Made by a program: the position numbers and the translations under genes. This document shows positions 1 through 5,255 of a stretch of 5,255 bases of DNA, piece by piece. The DNA is taken from contig JAEXNZ010000407.1 of the NCBI GenBank assembly GCA_023439425.1, forward strand, positions 1 to 5,255, given 5' to 3'. Within the stretch, counting starts at the first letter, position 1, and every line of letters begins with the position of its first letter. Origin of the DNA: Pseudomonadota bacterium (GTDB taxonomy: Bacteria > Pseudomonadota > Gammaproteobacteria > Xanthomonadales > Xanthomonadaceae). Below the pieces are notes generated by a model. That model saw nothing but the letters and a program-made list of their open reading frames with translations, was not told where the DNA came from and did not search any database.

Positions 1-10
1 ACCGTACCCG

Positions 11-35
11 GTAGGTATCGACCGTTGGTCGATAC
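11..35 (+). repeat. SMAG-type GTAG palindrome (REP-like), upstream of prc
   Basis: A GTAG tetranucleotide (11-14) is followed by a perfect 9-bp inverted repeat, GTATCGACC (15-23) and GGTCGATAC (27-35), around a GTT loop. The same design occurs twice after prc with a different stem but the same GTT loop and the same CCGGTAG lead-in (here 8-14). This matches the published description of SMAG elements of Stenotrophomonas maltophilia, which are intergenic REP-like sequences mobilised by RAYT transposases. It lies 116 bases before the prc start, so it may be in the 3' region of the gene upstream of the window or in the prc leader. It could act as an mRNA-stabilising hairpin or be passive. Confidence 0.85.
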
Positions 36-143
36 GGCGCATCGCCGTTCACAAATCGATACGGACCTCGGTTTAGGCTGGAAATCCGCCGCAACTTTCG
101 GCACTGTCGTGTTGTCTGATCTGCACGCAGTCTCCCCCTTGGC

Positions 144-149
144 AAGGTG
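144..149 (+). promoter_or_regulatory. Ribosome binding site of prc (AAGGTG, short spacing)
   Basis: AAGGTG ends two bases before the ATG at 152, and its AAGG core is four bases from the start, which is closer than usual. A second in-frame ATG at 164 (residue 5) would have this motif about 14-16 bases upstream, which is too far. Neither spacing is ideal. Both starts leave an intact signal peptide, so the choice changes only four residues. Confidence 0.5.
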
Positions 150-151
150 CC

Positions 152-2341
152 ATGAGCAAGTTGATGAAACTTAAAGTTCCCGCATTCCTGATGGCCCTGG
201 CGCTGACCGCGCCGCTGGCCCTGGCCGCCTATGCCGATTCGCCGGCGCTGCCTTCGGCCGCCACAGCCGACCAGGCCACCACCTCCAAGCTGGTGTATGG
301 CCTGCTTTCGGACAGCCGCTACGCCTACCGGCCGCGCGCGCTGGATGCCGCCACTTCCAAGGACGTGTTCAAGCGCTACCTGGAGTCGCTGGACGGCAGC
401 AAGCAGTTCTTCACCCAGGCCGACATCACGAAGTTCGCCCCGTTCGAGGCCAACATCGCCAATGCCATCCGTGGCGGCGAGCTGGAACCGGCGTTCCAGG
501 TGTTCGCCGTGTACAAGCAGCGCGTGGGCGAGCGCGTCGGCTACGCGCGCAAGCTGCTCAAGCAGGATTTCGACTTCAGCAGTGACGAGCGCTTCGATTA
601 CGACCGCAAGGACGTGCCGTGGGCGGCCAGCACCGCCGAACTGGACGACCTGTGGCGCAAGTCGGTCAAGAACGACTGGCTGCGTCTGAAGCTGGCCGGC
701 AAGCAGCCGGCCGACATCCGCAAGACGCTGGACAAGCGTTACGCCACGCTGGAAAAGTCGGTCAATGAACTGAAGGGCGAAGACGTCTTCCAGTTCTTCC
801 TCAACGCCTACACCAGCGCGGTCGATCCGCACACCGACTACTTCACCCCGCGCACCGCCGAGAACTTCAACCAGGCGATGTCTCTGTCGCTGGAGGGCAT
901 CGGCGCGCAGCTGCAGCGCCAGGACGACATGGTGGTGATCCGCGAGATCATCGCCGGCGGTCCGGCCGCAGTGAATGGCACGCTCAAGCCCGGCGACCGT
1001 ATCGTCGGCGTGGGCCAGGGCAAGTCCGGCCCGGTCGAAGACGTGATCGGCTGGCGTATTGATGACGTGGTCGCCAAGATCCGCGGCAAGAAGGACACCC
1101 AGGTCCGCCTGGAGTTCATTCCGGCCGAGGAAGGCGTCGACGGCAAGCACCACATGCTGGTGCTGACCCGCCAGAAGGTGCGTCTGGCCGAACAGGCCGC
1201 CAAGGGCGAAACCCTCACCATTCCCGGCAAGGAAGGCGAACCTGAGCGCAAGGTCGGCGTGATCAAGCTGCCCACCTTCTACCAGGACTTCGAAGGCCGC
1301 CGCCGCAACGCCACCGACTATGCCTCGGCCACCCGCGACGTGGCCAAGCTGCTGGCTGGCTTCAAGAACGACAAGCTCGACGGCGTGGTGCTGGACCTGC
1401 GCAACAACGGCGGTGGTTCGCTGGACGAAGCCATTGAGCTCACCGGTCTGTTCATCGAGCAGGGCCCGGTGGTGCAGGTGCGTGAATCCGGCGGCCGCGT
1501 CACCGTCAACAACGACCGCAGCGAAGCGGTCGCCTGGGACGGTCCGCTGGCGGTGCTGATCAACCGTGGGTCGGCCTCGGCCTCGGAAATCTTCGCCGGT
1601 GCCATCCAGGACTACGGCCGTGGCCTGGTCATTGGTGAAACCACCTTCGGCGAGGGCACCGTGCAGAACATCGTCGATCTGGACCGTTGGCCCAGCGGCG
1701 AAACCCAGCGCTTTGGCCAGGTCAAGCTGACCATTGCCCAGTTCTTCCGTGTCAGCGGCAGCAGCACCCAGCACAAGGGCGTGGTGCCCGACCTGGCCTT
1801 CCCGGCCAGCGTGGACGCCACCGAGTACGGCGAAAGCACCTACGACAACGCCCTGCCGTGGACCCGCATCGCCGCCGTGCCGCACACCCAGTACGGCAAC
1901 TTCGGCCCGCTGCTGCCCAAGCTGGAAACCCGCCATGCCGCGCGTATTGCCGCCGACAAGGAATTCCAGTGGTGGAACGAGGACGTGCAGCAGTTCCGCA
2001 CCGAAGCCGCCAAGAAGTACATCTCGCTCAATGAAGGCGAGCGTCGTGCCGAGCGTGAGCGCCAGGAAAAGCAGCGCAAGGACCGCCAGGCCATCCGCAA
2101 GGAACTGGGCCTGGACCTGGACCCGCTGGCCGACGACAGCAATGACGACGGCCTGACCGGCAACGAGCGCGACATCGTCAAGGACGCCGCCCGTGAAAAG
2201 GCTGCCGAAAAGCGCCCGGACCCGCTGCTGCGTGAATCGGCATCGATCCTGGCCGATGCAGTGAATCTGCTGGCCGAGGACCGCCCGCTGTCGGCGCAGG
2301 TGCTGCCGCAGTCCACCGCCGTGGGCCGCTGGGCAGATTGA
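152..2341 (+). CDS. prc: Carboxy-terminal (tail-specific) processing protease Prc/Tsp, S41 family, with Glu in place of the catalytic Lys
   Basis: This is a periplasmic serine protease of the Prc/Tsp family, which degrades or trims proteins with apolar C-termini; E. coli Prc acts on murein hydrolases and SsrA-tagged or misfolded periplasmic proteins. At 729 residues it is slightly longer than E. coli Tsp (about 680). Residues 1-28 form a Sec signal peptide (basic start, hydrophobic 11-24, cleavage near ALA-A or AYA-D). Then come the Tsp N-terminal domain (about 35-235, with DPHTDYF at 225-231), a PDZ domain (about 245-335), the S41 core (about 365-550) and the Tsp C-terminal domain (about 555-710, with RPDPLL). 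By alignment to E. coli Tsp from memory, nucleophile Ser430 is S476 in SASASE, Asp441 is D487, Glu433 is E479, Thr452 is T498, and Gly375/376 are G421/G422. The general-base Lys455 position is E501 (TFGEGTVQ). No frameshift is seen. Family assignment is certain; proteolytic activity is not. SMAG repeats flank the gene and a terminator follows it. Confidence 0.96.
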   Translation: MSKLMKLKVPAFLMALALTAPLALAAYADSPALPSAATADQATTSKLVYGLLSDSRYAYRPRALDAATSKDVFKRYLESLDGSKQFFTQADITKFAPFEANIANAIRGGELEPAFQVFAVYKQRVGERVGYARKLLKQDFDFSSDERFDYDRKDVPWAASTAELDDLWRKSVKNDWLRLKLAGKQPADIRKTLDKRYATLEKSVNELKGEDVFQFFLNAYTSAVDPHTDYFTPRTAENFNQAMSLSLEGIGAQLQRQDDMVVIREIIAGGPAAVNGTLKPGDRIVGVGQGKSGPVEDVIGWRIDDVVAKIRGKKDTQVRLEFIPAEEGVDGKHHMLVLTRQKVRLAEQAAKGETLTIPGKEGEPERKVGVIKLPTFYQDFEGRRRNATDYASATRDVAKLLAGFKNDKLDGVVLDLRNNGGGSLDEAIELTGLFIEQGPVVQVRESGGRVTVNNDRSEAVAWDGPLAVLINRGSASASEIFAGAIQDYGRGLVIGETTFGEGTVQNIVDLDRWPSGETQRFGQVKLTIAQFFRVSGSSTQHKGVVPDLAFPASVDATEYGESTYDNALPWTRIAAVPHTQYGNFGPLLPKLETRHAARIAADKEFQWWNEDVQQFRTEAAKKYISLNEGERRAERERQEKQRKDRQAIRKELGLDLDPLADDSNDDGLTGNERDIVKDAAREKAAEKRPDPLLRESASILADAVNLLAEDRPLSAQVLPQSTAVGRWAD

Positions 2342-2351
2342 TCACGGATCA

Positions 2352-2376
2352 CGCACAACCAACGGTCGTGCGCTAC
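2352..2376 (-). repeat. SMAG-type palindrome, inverted copy after prc
   Basis: Read on the minus strand this is GTAG (2376-2373), then CGCACGACC, loop GTT and GGTTGTGCG. The stem is 9 bp with one G-U wobble (2358 opposite 2366). It starts 11 bases after the prc stop and faces the copy at 2392-2416, GTAG ends inward. The two copies are identical at about 20 of 25 positions in inverted alignment, plus CTACCGG (2373-2379) against CCGGTAG (2389-2395), so they could also fold together into one long hairpin with a short loop. Confidence 0.85.
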
Positions 2377-2391
2377 CGGCGGGTCAATCCG

Positions 2392-2416
2392 GTAGGTCAC
2401 GACCGTTGGTCGTGAC
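2392..2416 (+). repeat. SMAG-type palindrome, direct copy after prc
   Basis: GTAG (2392-2395) is followed by a perfect inverted repeat GTCACGACC (2396-2404) and GGTCGTGAC (2408-2416) around a GTT loop. The stem gains a tenth pair with G2395 and C2417. Together with the inverted copy at 2352-2376 it makes a facing dimer with 15 bases between the GTAG ends, the usual arrangement of paired REP-like elements. It lies between the prc stop and the terminator, so it is probably in the 3' untranslated region of the prc mRNA, where it could slow 3' exonuclease decay. Confidence 0.88.
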
Positions 2417-2437
2417 CGGGTGAACCAACCGATAACG

Positions 2438-2470
2438 AAGGGCCGGCCATGCGCCGGCCCTTTGCTATTT
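2438..2470 (+). terminator. Rho-independent terminator after prc
   Basis: A perfect 10-bp GC-rich stem, AAGGGCCGGC (2438-2447) and GCCGGCCCTT (2453-2462), closes a 5-base loop CATGC. It is followed by an imperfect T tract (TTTGCTATTT, with the first two T's in the stem). It lies about 100 bases after the prc stop and about 60 before the next gene, so it probably separates prc from the downstream group. The weak T tract makes full efficiency uncertain. Confidence 0.8.
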
Positions 2471-2521
2471 AGACCCTGCGCATACGCCGGCCTCACTAAG
2501 CTGGGATGATTCCGTTATTGC

Positions 2522-2526
2522 AGGAG
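2522..2526 (+). promoter_or_regulatory. Ribosome binding site AGGAG of the DUF2242 lipoprotein gene
   Basis: AGGAG lies five bases before the ATG at 2532, the strongest Shine-Dalgarno site in the window. It fixes the start codon, which also gives a well-formed lipoprotein signal. It rules out an ATG at 2506 in another frame. I could not identify a convincing -35/-10 pair between the terminator and this site. Confidence 0.85.
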
Positions 2527-2531
2527 CGCCC

Positions 2532-3203
2532 ATGCGGCTGTCCCACGCACTTCCGGCCGGCCTGCTGGCCGTGTCACTCAGCGCCTGCGGCGGACGCGCC
2601 GCCGACAGCACGCTGCTGCGCGAATCGTTCGACTCTGGCGATACCTATTCGCGCACCGTGCCCGGTTCACCGGCGACGGCGTGCGAAGCCGCGCGCCGCA
2701 CGCTGCTCAGCCAGGGCTACGCGATTGCCCGCTACGGCAGCGATGCCGTTGAAGCGAACAAGAACTTCCAGCCGCGCGATGACGAGCACGAACAACTGGT
2801 GCTGCGCATTTCCTGCGCGCCGCGCGGTGACGAGGCGCTGGTCTTCATCAGCGCGGTGCAGGACCGCTATGCCTTGAAGAAGAGCCCCACCTCCGCCAGC
2901 GTCGGCGTCGGGGCCTTGGGTTCGGTGTCGCTGCCGTTTGGCAGCAACGACGACTCGCTGGTGAAGGTGGCCAGCAGCACCGTGCAGGACGCGGACTTCT
3001 ATCGCCGCTTCTTCGCGCGGTTGCAGCAGTACCTGCCGGCTGCGGCTGCCGGTACTCCGCCGCCGCCGACACCCGCTGAGGCACCGGCAGACCCCATCCC
3101 GGCCGCGCCGCCGGCCCCTCCGACCCCCGCGGCGGTACCGACTCCGCCAGAGCCGGTGCCGGAGGCGACCCCTTCCACTGACGTTCCCACGCCGCAGGCC
3201 TGA
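2532..3203 (+). CDS. DUF2242 domain lipoprotein with Pro/Ala-rich C-terminal tail
   Basis: A predicted outer-membrane lipoprotein of 223 residues and unknown function. A short hydrophobic signal ends in lipobox LSAC (16-19), so C19 should be lipidated; Gly at +2 does not signal inner-membrane retention. Residues about 26-168 match the DUF2242 family as I remember it: ESFDSGDTYSR (31-41), EANKNFQP (74-81), QDRYALKKS (110-118), a small-residue SASVGVG stretch (121-127), DDSLVKVAS (140-148) and FYRRFF (156-161). Two cysteines besides C19 (C51, C95) could form a disulfide. Residues 170-223 are almost only Pro, Ala, Thr, Glu and Val, a flexible linker-like tail that might cross the periplasm or peptidoglycan (inference). 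It follows the prc terminator and is 16 bases from the next gene, so it probably opens an operon. Family call is fairly firm; no biochemical role can be given. Confidence 0.9.
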   Translation: MRLSHALPAGLLAVSLSACGGRAADSTLLRESFDSGDTYSRTVPGSPATACEAARRTLLSQGYAIARYGSDAVEANKNFQPRDDEHEQLVLRISCAPRGDEALVFISAVQDRYALKKSPTSASVGVGALGSVSLPFGSNDDSLVKVASSTVQDADFYRRFFARLQQYLPAAAAGTPPPPTPAEAPADPIPAAPPAPPTPAAVPTPPEPVPEATPSTDVPTPQA

Positions 3204-3219
3204 GCCGGCGCGCATAGCC

Positions 3220-4470
3220 GTGCAACGTCTGCGTCGGCTGCTCGTCAGCGTGGTGCTCGGCACGATGGTGCCTGCGGCTTCGGCGGCCGGCTGCACCGAA
3301 GGATTGCTGCGTGAGCTTGGCTGGCAGATCGGCACCACCTCCGCCTCGACACCCGAGGTGCACGGCGGCGCGGTCTGCGAGCGCGGTGACCTGGCCGAGG
3401 CCCGCGCTGCCGGCGACCTGCGCGTGCGGCTGCCGCAGCAGTGGAATGCGCCGCAACGGCAGGCCTTCCTGCAGACGCTGTTCGATGATCCGGCCACGGT
3501 GTGCGCCTATGCCTTTGAACTGGGCAAGGCGACCCAGCGCGCTACCACGCAACTGCAGGACAACCCCGGCTATCGCTTCTCCGCGCTGCAGCTGGGATGG
3601 ATCGGCTTCGGCATCGGCGGTAGTCGTGCGCAAGGCTGGCGGGGCTTTCGAAGCTTCGGGCGCGGCTACCAGCCGGCGGGAAGCAACAGCGCCGCGCTGG
3701 ACGCCTTCTACAGCGGGCACGTACGCAGCGAATGCGGAGTAGGGCGGCAGGTGGCCCAGTTGGCGACCCAGCGCGAACTGTACGGCGATGCTGCATTCGA
3801 TGTGGAGTTCAGCCCTGGTGAGCTGTCCATCGGCACCTTCCTCACCCTGCACGACACCGACAGCATCCTGCTCGGGCATCAGGCCGGCACGTTCCTGGCC
3901 GACGGCAAGGCGGTGCGTACCTCACAGCGCGGCCGCCAGGCCTTCGTCGGTGCACCAGGCTTCATCGAGCACGTGTTCGACAAGACCTACCTGGACGACA
4001 TCAACAACCAGGCCGAGAACTTCGTGATCGTGGATGTCAGCGCCGCCGCCGCGCAGGTGCTGCGCGAGCACGGCGGCTTTGCGCACTATGACCGCATCAA
4101 CCGACGCATCTGGGAGCTGGCCGCGCAGTTGCCCGGCAACAGCGCCCGCCGCTTCGAGCGGCTGCTGTTCGAGCGCGATCCGGCGCTGCGGCGTGCGCTG
4201 CCGGCCGCCCAGCAGCCGGTACTTGCTGAACTGGACGCCTTGCTGGACGATCCGTTCTATCAGGGGTTCCTGATTTATGTGCACCCACGCGGTATACGTC
4301 CTGTGGGCTACCACGTGGTGCGCCTGCTCGACCGCAATCCGCGGACGCCATTCGCCTTCGAGCTGGGGCTGCACAATCTGCATACCACGCTGTACCGCCG
4401 TTGGATCGACGCCCGCCTGCGACAGTGCGCGGCGGGGTCGGCATCGCATTCGCAACCCGAGCATAGGTGA
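3220..4470 (+). CDS. Exported protein of unknown function, GTG start
   Basis: I do not recognise this 416-residue protein. The GTG start gives a typical Sec signal peptide: RLRR n-region, hydrophobic core at about 7-18, cleavage near ASA-A (20-23). The next in-frame ATG (3265, residue 16) would cut the signal in half, so GTG is preferred although no good Shine-Dalgarno precedes it; coupling to the lipoprotein gene 16 bases upstream may compensate. The mature part has five cysteines (25, 53, 95, 172, 403) and many histidines, including HDTD (211-214), H220, H251 and HNLH (385-388). A segment at about 125-155 is rich in Gly and aromatic residues. No transmembrane helix appears after the signal, so a periplasmic or secreted location is likely. 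The reading frame is intact with host-like codon use throughout, which supports a real gene. It could be an enzyme, for example a Cys- or His-dependent hydrolase, but no motif proves this. Confidence 0.85.
   Translation: MQRLRRLLVSVVLGTMVPAASAAGCTEGLLRELGWQIGTTSASTPEVHGGAVCERGDLAEARAAGDLRVRLPQQWNAPQRQAFLQTLFDDPATVCAYAFELGKATQRATTQLQDNPGYRFSALQLGWIGFGIGGSRAQGWRGFRSFGRGYQPAGSNSAALDAFYSGHVRSECGVGRQVAQLATQRELYGDAAFDVEFSPGELSIGTFLTLHDTDSILLGHQAGTFLADGKAVRTSQRGRQAFVGAPGFIEHVFDKTYLDDINNQAENFVIVDVSAAAAQVLREHGGFAHYDRINRRIWELAAQLPGNSARRFERLLFERDPALRRALPAAQQPVLAELDALLDDPFYQGFLIYVHPRGIRPVGYHVVRLLDRNPRTPFAFELGLHNLHTTLYRRWIDARLRQCAAGSASHSQPEHR
4465..4470 (+). promoter_or_regulatory. Ribosome binding site AGGTGA of gnd, overlapping the upstream stop codon
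   Basis: AGGTGA contains the TGA stop of the preceding gene (4468-4470) and ends three bases before the gnd ATG at 4474. A ribosome ending the upstream gene would sit on the gnd start, consistent with translational coupling. A TTG directly before the ATG (4471) is in frame, but ATG is the more likely start. Confidence 0.65.
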
Positions 4471-4473
4471 TTG

Positions 4474-5255
4474 ATGGACATTGCAATGATTGGACTGGGG
4501 CGCATGGGCGCCAACATGGCCGAGCGCCTGCACCGCGGCGGCCACCGCGTGATCGGCGTGGACCCGGGCGAGGCCGCGCGCAGCGCCGCTGCCGCACGCG
4601 GTTTCGAGGTCAGCGCCTCGCTGGCCGACGCGCTGGCCCAGCTGCCGGTGCCGCGCGTGGTGTGGCTGATGGTGCCGGCCGGCGATGTAGTCGACCAGAC
4701 CCTGGCCGCGCTGGCCCCGCACCTGTCAGAGGGGGATGTGGTCATTGATGGCGGCAACTCGTACTACAAGGACAGCGTGCGCCGTTCCGCACAGCTGCTG
4801 CAGGACGACGTCACCTACCTGGACTGCGGCACCAGCGGTGGCGTGTGGGGTCTGCAGGAGGGTTACAGCCTGATGATCGGCGGTGACAAAGCCGCTGTGG
4901 GACGCATCGGCGACATCTTCCGCACCCTGGCCCCGGCGGCCGATCGCGGTTGGTCGCATGTGGGCCCAAGCGGGGCAGGGCACTACTGCAAGATGATTCA
5001 CAACGGCATCGAGTACGGCATGATGCAGGCGTACGCCGAAGGCTTCGCGCTGATGCAGCGCAAGGCCGAGTTCAATCTGGATCTGGCCGAGGTCGCCCGC
5101 ACCTGGCAGCACGGCAGCGTGGTGCGTTCCTGGTTGCTGGACCTGAGCGTGGAAGCGCTGGAAAAGAATCCGCAGCTGGACGGTATTGCGCCTTACGTAC
5201 CGGATTCCGGTGAAGGCCGCTGGACCGTTGCCGAGGCCATCGACCTGGATGTGTC
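4474..5255 (+). CDS. gnd: 6-phosphogluconate dehydrogenase, decarboxylating, short NAD-type (3' end outside window)
   Basis: A cytoplasmic enzyme that oxidises and decarboxylates 6-phosphogluconate to ribulose 5-phosphate in the oxidative pentose phosphate pathway. The frame stays open for 260 codons to the window edge; the short Gnd/YqeC-like forms are about 300 residues, so some 40 should be missing. The Rossmann motif is GLGRMG (7-12), and D30 at the end of the second strand favours NAD over NADP. Substrate-site motifs are WLMVPAG (64-70), DGGNSYYKD (92-100) and GTSGGVWG (119-126), the last differing from SGGEEGA in the long NADP enzymes. The catalytic pair is K173 (KMIHNGIE, 173-180) and E180, seven apart as are K183 and E190 in the sheep enzyme, with N177 between them. 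It begins three bases after the preceding stop. Xanthomonads mostly use the Entner-Doudoroff route, so this branch probably supplies pentose phosphates (inference). Confidence 0.95.
   Translation, partial: MDIAMIGLGRMGANMAERLHRGGHRVIGVDPGEAARSAAAARGFEVSASLADALAQLPVPRVVWLMVPAGDVVDQTLAALAPHLSEGDVVIDGGNSYYKDSVRRSAQLLQDDVTYLDCGTSGGVWGLQEGYSLMIGGDKAAVGRIGDIFRTLAPAADRGWSHVGPSGAGHYCKMIHNGIEYGMMQAYAEGFALMQRKAEFNLDLAEVARTWQHGSVVRSWLLDLSVEALEKNPQLDGIAPYVPDSGEGRWTVAEAIDLDV

Noticed and set aside
60..151. Search for a prc promoter in the leader
   Set aside because: No -35/-10 pair with sensible spacing was found; xanthomonad promoters are poorly conserved, so I list none.
1840..2496. Minus-strand open frame (218 codons) covering the prc 3' end, the SMAG dimer and the terminator
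   Set aside because: It runs through the palindromes and the terminator hairpin and is Ser/Arg-rich, as expected for the complement of prc.
2461..2521. Possible promoter of the lipoprotein gene (TTGCTA at 2462; CATACG at 2481; TAAGCT at 2497)
   Set aside because: Spacings of 13 and 29 bases do not fit sigma-70, and TTGCTA is part of the terminator tail.
2506..2877. Plus-strand frame starting with ATG at 2506
   Set aside because: The AGGAG site and the lipoprotein signal belong to the frame starting at 2532; this frame gives a low-complexity Arg/Ala/Pro product.
2848..3879. Long minus-strand open frame (343 codons)
   Set aside because: It runs antisense across two well-supported plus-strand genes, has an Arg/Ala/Pro-rich composition typical of high-GC shadow frames, and has no recognisable domain.
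3922..4722. Minus-strand open frame (266 codons) over the end of the exported protein and the start of gnd
   Set aside because: It is antisense to the strongly supported Gnd N-terminus and to the preceding gene and resembles no family; a high-GC shadow.
4467..4748. Plus-strand open frame beginning just before gnd
   Set aside because: It is in a different frame from gnd, is Arg/Gly-rich, and overlaps the clear Rossmann fold coding sequence starting at 4474.

Overview
The window looks like chromosomal DNA of a Stenotrophomonas-type gammaproteobacterium (Xanthomonadaceae). Three signs point there: uniformly high-GC coding sequence with G/C-ending codons, the family content (a Prc/Tsp protease, a DUF2242 lipoprotein, a short-form Gnd), and three copies of a small palindrome that begins with GTAG, which matches the SMAG (Stenotrophomonas maltophilia GTAG) class of REP-like elements. 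All genes are on the plus strand. I see no tRNA, rRNA, CRISPR array, insertion sequence or phage gene.

Layout: positions 1-151 are a leader holding one SMAG palindrome (11-35) and no promoter I can defend. Positions 152-2341 encode a full-length periplasmic tail-specific protease (prc/tsp). The gap 2342-2531 holds two SMAG palindromes in inverted orientation and then a strong hairpin terminator (2438-2470), so prc is probably its own transcription unit. Next come three tightly packed genes with no terminator between them: a DUF2242 lipoprotein with a Pro/Ala-rich tail (2532-3203), an exported protein of unknown function that starts with GTG (3220-4470), and the 5' part of an NAD-type 6-phosphogluconate dehydrogenase gene (gnd, 4474 to beyond the window end). 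The gaps are 16 and 3 bases, and the gnd ribosome binding site overlaps the stop codon of the gene before it, which suggests co-transcription and translational coupling.

The most notable observation is in prc. Every other residue expected at the active site is present, but the position of the catalytic lysine of the Ser-Lys dyad (TFG-K-GTVQ in E. coli Tsp) is glutamate, codon GAG at 1652-1654. This could be a natural variant, an inactive pseudoprotease, or a single-base error. The second item is the uncharacterised exported protein between the lipoprotein and gnd. Apart from these the window is ordinary core-genome sequence, and I found no convincing new multi-gene system.
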